A stretch of DNA of 64,000 nt from JACMLD01 sp047602295 (GTDB lineage Bacteria > Bacteroidota > Bacteroidia > Chitinophagales > Chitinophagaceae). The position numbers and the translations under genes were made by a program. Shown here one piece after another: positions 17,625-25,799 of the stretch (its first letter is position 1; each line of letters begins with the position of its first letter). Under the pieces are notes generated by a model. The model saw nothing but the letters and a program-made list of their open reading frames with translations. It had not been told where the DNA came from and did not search any database. The stretch is taken from NCBI GenBank assembly GCA_047602295.1, contig JASGHP010000001.1, forward strand, positions 4,836,001 to 4,900,000, read 5' to 3'.

Positions 17625-18266
17625 ATGGCAAAAACATCTTTCTCGTGGCAGCTTTTTGAACAATGTCCTATTGTAGGCATTGTCCGCGGACTTGCAGCAA
17701 ACGATATCAAAACCATATTGCCTTTGTACAGGGATGCCGGACTGCATACCATAGAGATTACATTGAATACAGCTGATGCACTTTCCATTATTCAATACAT
17801 CCGCAAGCACAGCAACCTGAATGTAGGTGCCGGAACGGTATGCACAGAAAAAGACGCCGAAAAGGCGCTGGATGCAGGTGCACAATTTATAGTAACGCCT
17901 ATTACAGATAAGAAAGTGATAAAGCATTGTGTGAAAAAGAAAGTGCCTGTTTTTCCCGGGGCATTTACGCCTACGGAAATCTACCAGGCATGGTCGCTGG
18001 GTGCATCTATGGTGAAAGTATATCCTGCAAAATCTTTAGGCCCGTCCTATATAAAAGATATAAAAGCGCCATTGGATAAAATAAAACTTTTGCCAACAGG
18101 CGGCATCGGGTTAAATGACATCATTGCTTACAAAGAAGCTGGTGCTGATGGCTTTGGTATTGGCAGCCCACTGTTTCCTAAAACGCTGGTTGAAGAAAAA
18201 AACTGGGATGCACTGGCGCTTCATTTCAAAAAATTTGCTGAGCTGGTACTGCCTAAATCTGTATAA
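17625..18266 (+). CDS. eda: 2-keto-3-deoxy-6-phosphogluconate/4-hydroxy-2-oxoglutarate aldolase
   Basis: 213 aa, a single TIM barrel of the usual Eda length. The Schiff-base lysine is K131 in MVKVYPAK and the general base is E44 in TIEITLNT. The phosphate-binding loop is LLPTGGIG. It cleaves a 2-keto-3-deoxy acid (phosphate) to pyruvate and an aldehyde. It lies 33 bases after the dehydratase gene and 42 bases before the MFS gene, so the three probably form one operon. No 2-keto-3-deoxygluconate kinase is seen in the window. The enzyme may use an unphosphorylated substrate, or the kinase may be elsewhere. Confidence 0.92.
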   Translation: MAKTSFSWQLFEQCPIVGIVRGLAANDIKTILPLYRDAGLHTIEITLNTADALSIIQYIRKHSNLNVGAGTVCTEKDAEKALDAGAQFIVTPITDKKVIKHCVKKKVPVFPGAFTPTEIYQAWSLGASMVKVYPAKSLGPSYIKDIKAPLDKIKLLPTGGIGLNDIIAYKEAGADGFGIGSPLFPKTLVEEKNWDALALHFKKFAELVLPKSV

Positions 18267-18308
18267 AGCCTGAAATGCTTTTGCATTAACCCATAAAAAA
18301 GATTGCAG

Positions 18309-19613
18309 ATGCCCGTTAGTACTATCAAGAATTACCGCTGGATAATTGTAACCCTACTCTTTTTTGCTACCACTATTAATTACCTGGACAGACAATTAAT
18401 TGGCCTGCTTAAACCACTGCTGGAAAAAGAATTCAATTGGTCTGAAACAGATTTTGCGCATATTGTAATGGCATTTACAGCTTCTTATGCCGTTGGCCTG
18501 ATTACCGTTGGCTGGATAATAGATAAGATAGGCACCAAACTGGGTTATGCGGTTACCATTATTTTCTGGAGCATTGCCGGAATGTTACACGCTTTTGCTA
18601 AAAGCGCTTTTGGTTTTGGCCTTGCAAGAGTTGGACTCGGTTTGGGAGAAGCCGGCAATTATCCTGCTGCCATGAAAACGGTTGCCGAATGGTTTCCCGA
18701 CAGGGAACGTGCACTGGCCACCGGCATATTTAATATGGGCACCAGCGTTGGCGTTGTATTGGCTTTGCTGATTGTTCCTTTTATTTTACAATCTTACGGC
18801 TGGCAGGAAGTGTTTATCATTACCGGTGCATTGGGCTTTATATGGTTATTGTGCTGGTGGCGCTGGTATGCAGTGCCTGCAAAGCAAAAAAGGATAACCG
18901 AAGAAGAATATGCACTCATAGTAAACGGGCAAGCTGAAGAGAAAGATAAGCGCCTGCAAGCGCAATCAATAAAATGGATAAAACTATTCAGCTTTCCGCA
19001 AACATGGGCATATATAACCGGTAAGGGACTGATCGATCCCATCTACTGGTTTTTTCTTTTTTGGTTGCCATCTTATTTCTCCACCACCTTTAGCCTTGAT
19101 TTAAAAAAGCCCAACCTGCAACTAATGATTATCTATGCAGCTACCACATTGGGTAGTTTTGCAGGCGGTTATTTCTCATCGTGGTTAATTAAAAAAGGCT
19201 GGCCGGTATTGAAAGCAAGAAAAACCGTGATGCTATTGTTTGCATTTGCAGAGATATCTATTATACTGGCACAGTTTGCCCACAATGCCTGGACGGCAGT
19301 TGTATTAATAAGCATTGCAGTGGCCGTACACCAGGCATGGGCTACCAATGTATTTACCACTGCTTCAGACCTGTTTCCAAAAGAAGCGGTTAGTTCTGTA
19401 GTGGGCATTGGCGGTATGGCGGGTGCAGTAGGTGGTATTTTATTCCCTATGCTGGTGGGATATTTATTGGACACTTATAAAAAGTTGGGAAATATTACCA
19501 CAGGTTATAACATCCTATTTACAATTTGCGGTTTCACATACCTGTTAGCCTGGCTTATTATTCACCTCCTCACAAGAAAGGCAGAAAAAGTAACACTTGC
19601 AGCTTTGTTATAA
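18309..19613 (+). CDS. MFS sugar-acid (hexuronate/aldonate) transporter
   Basis: 434 aa from the ATG at 18309; an in-frame TTG six bases upstream is less likely. There are twelve hydrophobic segments, with the ACS-family signature near the N-terminus (TTINYLDRQLIGLL) and the loop WIIDKIGTKLG. The segment GLGEAGNYPAAMKTV is typical of ExuT/GudP-type anion:cation symporters for hexuronates, galactonate and glucarate. It is the third gene of the sugar-acid operon. Substrate identity is an inference from the neighbours. Confidence 0.88.
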   Translation: MPVSTIKNYRWIIVTLLFFATTINYLDRQLIGLLKPLLEKEFNWSETDFAHIVMAFTASYAVGLITVGWIIDKIGTKLGYAVTIIFWSIAGMLHAFAKSAFGFGLARVGLGLGEAGNYPAAMKTVAEWFPDRERALATGIFNMGTSVGVVLALLIVPFILQSYGWQEVFIITGALGFIWLLCWWRWYAVPAKQKRITEEEYALIVNGQAEEKDKRLQAQSIKWIKLFSFPQTWAYITGKGLIDPIYWFFLFWLPSYFSTTFSLDLKKPNLQLMIIYAATTLGSFAGGYFSSWLIKKGWPVLKARKTVMLLFAFAEISIILAQFAHNAWTAVVLISIAVAVHQAWATNVFTTASDLFPKEAVSSVVGIGGMAGAVGGILFPMLVGYLLDTYKKLGNITTGYNILFTICGFTYLLAWLIIHLLTRKAEKVTLAALL

Positions 19614-19668
19614 ATTAGAACGGGATTAGAAACTGCCCTACTGTTTAATCAGGAAAGCGGATATTTGA

Positions 19669-19896
19669 AGCAGCATTCAACAATCATATGGTAGACTACA
19701 AACCATCTTTATTCTTCTAGGTTTTGTCAGCATATTGTCGCTGCTGATTTATCTTTTTCTTACCCGTAGCAATAAAAAACAACACACTAAAAGCAAGAAA
19801 ATCATACTGTCCATCACCTATGCCGTTATCATAACAGGCGTTTTATTGGGTATTGCCATTTTTTTCCTTTCTCACAATAGTCCACACATTGGGTAA
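19669..19896 (+). pseudogene. two-helix membrane peptide frame without a normal start codon
   Basis: A frame of 75 codons opens after a TGA at 19666 and ends at TAA 19894-19896. It encodes two strongly hydrophobic helices (TIFILLGFVSILSLLIYLFL, then a basic loop RSNKKQHTKSKK, then ITYAVIITGVLLGIAIFF), a classic small-membrane-protein layout. There is no ATG or GTG near the front; ATT at 19675 or an internal TTG would be needed. It may be a gene with an unusual start or a 5'-truncated remnant. The gene gap 19614-20361 otherwise holds the dyad at 20045 and the 64-aa frame at 20116. Confidence 0.35.
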
Positions 19897-20044
19897 GCTG
19901 CGTAAAAAACTACTCATGAAGATTAAATTTTGATAAACATCTGCAACAGCCTATTGCTGCTTTAAAATAATACAAGCTTCTTTTTCAGGCACAAATGAAA
20001 GGTTGCGCAAAGGAAATATACGGTAGGTGATTTTTATCATACTG

Positions 20045-20063
20045 GTTTAACAGCCGGTTAAAC
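20045..20063. promoter_or_regulatory. perfect dyad, possible operator
   Basis: GTTTAAC and GTTAAAC form a perfect 7-base inverted repeat around AGCCG, 53 bases upstream of the small protein gene at 20116. The size fits a dimeric regulator site. A short hairpin is also possible. Confidence 0.3.
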
Positions 20064-20115
20064 AATTCAGGCATACTTTTTTATACTGTTTTGTAAACGC
20101 TAAACAGGTTTAAAG

Positions 20116-20310
20116 ATGCTTACCCAAAAAAAAGATAAACGTCTCATATTAACTCCTATTAAAAAAGGAAGTGCTAAAATCATTACGCTAAAAGCCAATG
20201 CGGAAAATGACAGTGAGGATATGCCCAAAAAAGAACCTTCGCGTTTAATGCCACCGGCTACAGAGTTCAACACGGGTTATATAAAAGCTCGTGACAATGA
20301 TATTCTGTAA
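20116..20310 (+). CDS. small charged protein of unknown function
   Basis: 64 aa, basic at the N-terminus (KKDKRLILTPIKKGSAKI) and mixed-charge later, with no signal peptide or membrane helix. An AGG lies eight bases before the ATG. Codon use looks like that of neighbouring genes and the frame is the only one open across this stretch, which supports a real gene. A dyad at 20045 lies upstream. No family is recognised. Confidence 0.5.
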   Translation: MLTQKKDKRLILTPIKKGSAKIITLKANAENDSEDMPKKEPSRLMPPATEFNTGYIKARDNDIL

Positions 20311-20361
20311 TTCCGCTCTTTTTTAAAGCCGGATTAGCAAACTTTTCCACTACTATTTATT

Positions 20362-22473
20362 TTATTCTATTACCAGGTTCACCGTTTTGCCCGCATCCGC
20401 ACCCTGGGGTAATGTAATTGTAAAACTGGTGTTATTCTTTTCTTTATTAAATACCGGGCTGGCCATTGCGGATTTTCGGTTGCCGTTTATTGTAATGGTA
20501 ATTGCCTGCAGTTTATGTGTTGGGTCTGATAAAGAGAAATGGCTTGCCGCCAGTTTTTGGCTAATCATTACCACACATGGCTGATCTACAGCAATGCTTC
20601 CGAAATTTTTTGTATTGGCAATAGCGGGCTGTATAAAAACCAAGCCAGCCATTCTCGCAGTTTTATTCTCCACCAATTGTAATGCGGCGGTGTTTTGTGT
20701 TACTTCAACAGCTGCAGCCTTTTTCTCTATATTGCTGACACTGGCTTTCGGAAATACATAATATGCATAATGTGCCCCATTGGGCTGATTGCCATGGTTA
20801 AGCCAGAGCGTAAACATATTTGCCTTAATGGTATTGGCCGGCATTCTTTTCAACACACCATGCCAATCGCCCTCCTGTTGCTGATTGGCCAGAGAGATAG
20901 TAGCATTGCCCGGAAAAAAATAGCCCCAATTATCATGAACCACCCAATTTGCATTGCTGATAGTACGATTGCCATTTGCAATTGTTTTTGCTGAACCATC
21001 AGCTTTTACCAATACATCTCCGTTTAAAAAAGACTGGTTGATGCTGGTTTGCACCAATTTATTTTCACTTGACTGTATGCCTGCGCCAAGGCAGATGATC
21101 GCATCTTCAAAGAAGAACCAGGATTTCTGTGCATGCAGGTTATCGCGGTTATACGTTAACGTTGCAATGCCATTGTTTCCGTCTGATACACCACCCACAA
21201 AATCGCTGGGTATATTATAGCCGCTGCAAGGCAATACGGGCAAAGGCACATCATCATGAAAAGTAGTAGTGCCGGGTATCAGCTTCCAATCCCAGAAAGG
21301 AAAAATGTCTGTGTATTCATTGCCCGATTGATAAAAATAAGTAGCGCCATCCCCCAAATGGTATCCTTGTATATTTTCTTCGTTGCAAGATTCTGCGCCT
21401 CCTACCCTTGTAGAACTCATTTTTACAGAAGCATAAAAATCATTTCGGCGATGTACTGTCATGTCCGATTTCCAGAAATGATTATCGCCGTTAAAATCAT
21501 TTAAAGCTTGCTGGTATTGCGTTTTATAAGCGGGGTCTATCAATGGCATTTTATCCATGATGCGTTGAATACTGTTTGCTTTATCCGATTGTGCATCCGG
21601 AAACAATTGCCTGCCACAGGCGCTGATATCCATTTTATTTTTCCAGATTATCCAGCGCATACCTTCCAGCAAATAATTTCTAAGAATAGCAATCTTAGCT
21701 GCATCAAACTGGAAAGGTGTGCTTTGAAAGATATTGGCCCACTTCAACATGTCTGCCGCATATGCAGAACCGTAATTACCAAACTGCTGTTGTGTGCCAT
21801 GCTGGTGAAAAGAATAATCCGGTTGTATGCCTTCTCCTTCCGATACCACAATTTCATCCTGTATCGCTTTTACTGCTGCTTCCACCGCCGACACATCATT
21901 GGTAAGAAGGCTGCGATAGATAACATTGCCTGAAAGCCATACTTTGTTTTGCCCTGTCATTCCAATTTTTGCACGTTCCAGTATTTTAACACCAGCATCA
22001 ATTTGCGCCGGTGTTAACTTGTCTTCTACCAACAGCATAGTTGGCGCTAAAACTTTGGGCACACCAATTTGCGGGTACCACCAGTTGGGGCAAATAAAAT
22101 CATTCTTAAACCAGTAATCCAACCCGCTGATAATTTTCTGCAGTAGTTCATTGCTATTGCTCCATTTTGTGCCAGGCGTTTTATAGGCTACCGCCATTTC
22201 ATTCAATCGCACCAGATGATCATTTACACGCCAGCCACCTCTTGTTTTGTCAGTATAATCAATATCCGCCCAGGAGCCATCTGCTTTCATTGAGGTACTG
22301 TATCCTTCTATAGTATTGTCGGTTATTTTTAAGGAGAGTATGTCTTTTAATACCTGTTGCTTCAGCAATGTTAGTTTGGGATCTGTATAATGAGGAACAG
22401 GATTATTTGCAGCCAGCAATGTGGTTATACTGATTAAAAAAGCGAAGCAAAAAAAGAATGATTTAAATCTCAT
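20362..22473 (-). CDS. polysaccharide lyase family 8 (hyaluronate/chondroitin/xanthan lyase-like)
   Basis: 703 aa with a signal peptide (ending about LLAANN). Three parts are seen: an N-terminal alpha/alpha toroid, a central beta-sandwich and a small C-terminal beta domain. The catalytic region has N183 in LSGNVIY, H223/H225 in DYSFHQHG and Y234 in GNYGSAY, which matches the Asn-His-Tyr set of PL8. These enzymes cleave uronic-acid-containing glycans by beta-elimination. The substrate could be hyaluronan, chondroitin or a xanthan-like polymer. It is not inside a SusC/D locus. It is monocistronic on the minus strand. Confidence 0.88.
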   Translation of the reverse strand: MRFKSFFFCFAFLISITTLLAANNPVPHYTDPKLTLLKQQVLKDILSLKITDNTIEGYSTSMKADGSWADIDYTDKTRGGWRVNDHLVRLNEMAVAYKTPGTKWSNSNELLQKIISGLDYWFKNDFICPNWWYPQIGVPKVLAPTMLLVEDKLTPAQIDAGVKILERAKIGMTGQNKVWLSGNVIYRSLLTNDVSAVEAAVKAIQDEIVVSEGEGIQPDYSFHQHGTQQQFGNYGSAYAADMLKWANIFQSTPFQFDAAKIAILRNYLLEGMRWIIWKNKMDISACGRQLFPDAQSDKANSIQRIMDKMPLIDPAYKTQYQQALNDFNGDNHFWKSDMTVHRRNDFYASVKMSSTRVGGAESCNEENIQGYHLGDGATYFYQSGNEYTDIFPFWDWKLIPGTTTFHDDVPLPVLPCSGYNIPSDFVGGVSDGNNGIATLTYNRDNLHAQKSWFFFEDAIICLGAGIQSSENKLVQTSINQSFLNGDVLVKADGSAKTIANGNRTISNANWVVHDNWGYFFPGNATISLANQQQEGDWHGVLKRMPANTIKANMFTLWLNHGNQPNGAHYAYYVFPKASVSNIEKKAAAVEVTQNTAALQLVENKTARMAGLVFIQPAIANTKNFGSIAVDQPCVVMISQKLAASHFSLSDPTHKLQAITITINGNRKSAMASPVFNKEKNNTSFTITLPQGADAGKTVNLVIE

Positions 22474-22576
22474 ACGGGCAATCTTAAGGTTTGAATGAGA
22501 TTTAAAGATATCAATTCCTGCAAGCGTGTGTGGGAATGGCGGTTAAATTTCAACTAAAACGATATAGTGCAAGAAA

Positions 22577-22603
22577 CCTATAAGGTTTTTAAAACCTTAC
22601 AGG
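22577..22603. repeat. palindromic intergenic sequence
   Basis: CCTATAAGGTTTT and AAAACCTTACAGG pair over 12 of 13 positions around a single T. It lies in the 305-base gap between the PL8 gene start and the caspase gene end. It could fold as a terminator-like stem for the caspase gene, but it lacks a T run in that direction. Confidence 0.5.
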
Positions 22604-22659
22604 TCTGAACAAAAAGACATCTCCGTAATAGTCAGGGGTTTTAAAATTGAAGCTACAGC

Positions 22660-22731
22660 TCAATAAAGATTTACTGTACAAGAGTGCGACGCAACAAAAG
22701 CCGATTAAAGATTTACTGCTGGCTCAATAAC
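22660..22731 (+). repeat. dispersed intergenic repeat, copy A
   Basis: It contains the 20-base core GTACAAGAGTGCGACGCAAC at 22676-22695, followed by an AAGCC block and a CTGCTGGCT tail. The identical core recurs at 47368-47387 (opposite strand) and 62514-62533, always outside genes. Confidence 0.8.
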
Positions 22732-22778
22732 ATAATTTAATTGCTCAATTGAACACTATTAGATACAATAGAAAAACA

Positions 22779-25079
22779 TCAGCGATTGGGATAAGTCATC
22801 GTGGGTTGGTTATTTCCAAAACTTCCTTCATAAATCAATTTGCCATTGATATCGAAGCAAGTGCCATAACCTTCTTTTAAACCATTTTTCCAGGAGCCAA
22901 TATATTTTCTGCAACCGGGGCAATTAAATAAATCACTGCTCTGGCTGGTGTAGGTGCCTGTACCATGTCGAAAATTATCCCTGAAACCGCCCTGGTAAAC
23001 ATCTCCGTTTGCCCAGGTAAAAGTGCCTTCACCATTTTGTTTGTTGTTCATCCAATAGCCATCGTAAGAATTTCCATTCTGGTATTTATACAATCCTTTT
23101 CCCTGGAAACCACCGTAAGACCAGTTGCCATCGTAAGAATCACCGTTCTGGTATTTTATCTGTCCTACGCCATTGAAATAATTGTTCTTAAAATAACCTG
23201 TGTAAACAGTGCCGTTTGCATAGGTATAAGTTCCTTTCCCATCCGGCAAGCCATTTGTCCATTCACCATCATAGCTGTTGCCGTTTTTATATTTTGCTGA
23301 ACCTTCTCCATCGGGCCTGCCATCTTTTGTTTCACCTTTGTATTGATAGGTGGTACCATCTGAAGCAACCAATGTTTTCTCTGCATGAAAACGTGAAATA
23401 AAAATTATCAGCAATACCGCCGCCACACCTACCCCAATAATTAAAGGCAGTTTGCTTTTTTTCTTGATAGGGTCTGGCTTTGGCGGAAGCGTTTGTTTGT
23501 ATGGTTGATCCAACTGTTGTTTTTTCTCTTCCGTTTTTTTCTCTATCTGTTGCTCCTTTTCATTTTGCTTTGGCGGTTGCTTACCTGCCTGCTCTTGCAT
23601 GGCACGTGTAGCGGCTGATATTTTATCCCGAATGCTTTCATCGTATTTTATTACCAGCGCTTCACGATATTTACCAATTGCATCGTTGTAATTTTTCTCC
23701 CTGAAATAAAGCACATCACCATCATTCACCAGCTTATTAAACTCGACGTTTCTTTCAAACTCAATGTGCTCATTTCTTAATTGCAGGTTGTCTGGGTATT
23801 CTTTTTCCAATAAGATGTATTCCTTTCTTGCTTCTTCGTAGCGGCCTTGCTGGTACAATTGCTTTGGCATGCTTAATCTTGCTTCCAAAGAAAAGCCGGG
23901 ATTGCCACTGATATAAAACTTATCAGCCACAATGTTTTTTAATTGTGCTTTGTTTACAGGAGCAGGCAACCTGTTCTTCAATAATTTTTCGCTGGTATAC
24001 TTGTATAAGTCTGTCAACGATAACATGGTGCTGCTATTGGCAATACCTTCATTGAAAGCCTGGGCTAAATAAGTTGTGAAATAAGTATTAGCAGCATCTC
24101 TTTTAAAATAAGAAGCTTCTTCTGCAGAGGTGGAAGCCAGTGTGAAAGTACCAAGAACCGGCTCAAAATTAAACACATTGCTATTGCCCTGTGCAGCCAG
24201 TCCGCTATGACAGGCATCAATAAAAACAATTTTTTGATCGGCCGGCGAAGAGTTCATCATCCGCTCAACATAAGAATAAGGAACATCATTGTGCAATTCT
24301 TCATCCAGGTTGCGGGTGTCTTTGGCTATAAGGCTTAGTTGATTATTGCCGGTGTTTTGCCCATGCCCCGAATAGTAAATCATCAATGTTTTGATATCAC
24401 TAATCCTGCTTACCCTTCTCAGTTCATCTTTAATGGTTATGCAGTTTTCATTGTACAGGCGTGTTACATTTTGAAAAGGAAGGCCCACCAGTCTTTTGTC
24501 TGTGAAGATGCGGTACATCTCATCCAGGTTGCCGGCCACGGGCGGAATGCGGGAGAAGTTGGCACTGTCATCATAATCGCTTACACCAATCAAAATTGCA
24601 TAGGTATGTTCAGGATCAATTGAAAACTCGCGGTTGCTATAAACGTTTTTAGATCCGGTTTCATCAAAAGCAGTAACAGACTTTGTTCCATTTTTCGTTT
24701 CAGAAATAGACACTTTCCATTTTTCTGTATCAACAGGTAATGTGCCGCTCATTTTCTCAGCATCTGCCCCCATCTCTTCCATCGCTATCTCTTCTGCAGG
24801 CAATGCTTTTTTGCGACCGAGTATCCTTGCCATTAAAGCAGCTATTTGACCATGATATTCTTCCAACGCTTTCTCTGCTGCAAAATGCGTAACACCTGCG
24901 ATAACTGCTTCTACTACTACCATTGCAAGTCCACTCATTTTGCCTTGCACTAACGGAGCGGCAGGCATTTGCAGATCAAACGCTTCAAGCCCTTCAATTT
25001 TTCGAATCTCATCACGCAATTCAATCAACTGCTCACGGGTAGCAGGGGTCTGTATTTGTATTTCAATTTTATTTTTCAA
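22779..25079 (-). CDS. caspase-like (C14) protein with EACC1-like N-terminus, transmembrane helix and C-terminal MORN repeats
   Basis: 766 aa. Residues 1-150 resemble the effector-associated constant component EACC1 in layout: a short polar strand (IEIQIQT), the LRDEIRKIEGL helix, a QGKMSGLAMVVVEAVIAG hydrophobic helix and a beta tail (WKVSISETKNG). Residues 155-395 are a peptidase C14 caspase domain with the dyad H239 (YYSGHG) and C290 (IDACHSG). Residues 405-495 look like a TPR-type helical hairpin. A Pro/Lys-rich linker leads to one membrane helix (544-562). Residues 573-757 form about seven MORN repeats, interrupted by a CPGC pair (C720, C723). The helix would separate caspase and MORN parts across the inner membrane, or both could stay on one side if it acts as an anchor. 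Relatives act in bacterial immunity or programmed death; that role here is inference. No partner protease target or antitoxin is adjacent. Confidence 0.85.
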   Translation of the reverse strand: MKNKIEIQIQTPATREQLIELRDEIRKIEGLEAFDLQMPAAPLVQGKMSGLAMVVVEAVIAGVTHFAAEKALEEYHGQIAALMARILGRKKALPAEEIAMEEMGADAEKMSGTLPVDTEKWKVSISETKNGTKSVTAFDETGSKNVYSNREFSIDPEHTYAILIGVSDYDDSANFSRIPPVAGNLDEMYRIFTDKRLVGLPFQNVTRLYNENCITIKDELRRVSRISDIKTLMIYYSGHGQNTGNNQLSLIAKDTRNLDEELHNDVPYSYVERMMNSSPADQKIVFIDACHSGLAAQGNSNVFNFEPVLGTFTLASTSAEEASYFKRDAANTYFTTYLAQAFNEGIANSSTMLSLTDLYKYTSEKLLKNRLPAPVNKAQLKNIVADKFYISGNPGFSLEARLSMPKQLYQQGRYEEARKEYILLEKEYPDNLQLRNEHIEFERNVEFNKLVNDGDVLYFREKNYNDAIGKYREALVIKYDESIRDKISAATRAMQEQAGKQPPKQNEKEQQIEKKTEEKKQQLDQPYKQTLPPKPDPIKKKSKLPLIIGVGVAAVLLIIFISRFHAEKTLVASDGTTYQYKGETKDGRPDGEGSAKYKNGNSYDGEWTNGLPDGKGTYTYANGTVYTGYFKNNYFNGVGQIKYQNGDSYDGNWSYGGFQGKGLYKYQNGNSYDGYWMNNKQNGEGTFTWANGDVYQGGFRDNFRHGTGTYTSQSSDLFNCPGCRKYIGSWKNGLKEGYGTCFDINGKLIYEGSFGNNQPTMTYPNR

Positions 25080-25349
25080 TGCTGGCGGTTTGGGTGTAAG
25101 AAATAGTAAGGGGTGCCGATGGGGAATTTGGGAGGATACCAGTTTTTAAATCTTATACGTCTAATGTAGGAAAAAAAATAACACCTACCACCACAGCTTT
25201 ATTTTTGAAAGGTTCCGAATAAGCAAGTATCGCTGTAACAAAGGAAAACCTGTGCAAAACGAGGCCGTTGCATTAACCCGGCTTTTAATTAAATTTATAG
25301 GAGTGAAAGGCTGTGAAGAAAAATGAAATTCTAACCAACAACGATTGTT

Positions 25350-25772
25350 ATGAAAAGAATCATTTTCTCGATGCTACTCTTATTATTGTCAATTGCCGCA
25401 TTTTGCCAACAGGAAAATCGGCGCCTGCACGACAAAGATTACTACGCCCGCAAGTCCAGGAATTTACAAACTACAGGATGGATACTGGCTGGAACCGGCG
25501 CTGCTGCTACAGTTGCAGGCATCATTATCATCAGGAACACACGAAGTGCCAGCGATATAGACAATGGCATAAGCAATGTTTTGGGTGGTGCATTATTAAC
25601 TACAGTGGGCGGCGCTGCTGTAATTGCCAGCGTACCGATGTTTATTTTTTCTGGTGTTATGAAGAAGCGGGGTGCTATGCTGAGCTTACAAAGCCAAAAA
25701 ATTTTATTGCCGACGCAAAGTAATTTTGTTGCCAGGATGCAGCCTGCTATTGGCCTAACCATTCACTTTTAA
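25350..25772 (+). CDS. small exported membrane protein, unknown function
   Basis: 140 aa. An N-terminal signal or anchor (residues 1-19, ending IAAFCQ) is followed by a charged stretch (NRRLHDKDYYARKSRN) and two glycine-rich hydrophobic helices (about 40-60 and 77-103). The C-terminus ends in an amphipathic strand (AIGLTIHF). Similar small proteins with a YYxxKSxxxKTTGW motif are common and uncharacterised in Bacteroidota. It diverges from the caspase gene across a 270-base gap in which no other gene is seen. Confidence 0.65.
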   Translation: MKRIIFSMLLLLLSIAAFCQQENRRLHDKDYYARKSRNLQTTGWILAGTGAAATVAGIIIIRNTRSASDIDNGISNVLGGALLTTVGGAAVIASVPMFIFSGVMKKRGAMLSLQSQKILLPTQSNFVARMQPAIGLTIHF

Positions 25773-25799
25773 CAGCGCATAGTTAGGATTAGGTATTTT

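Noticed and set aside
23000..23360. Apparent tandem DNA repeats, considered as a CRISPR-like array
   Set aside because: They are the MORN repeats of the caspase protein: imperfect, in frame, about 69 bases, with no constant repeat and no spacers.
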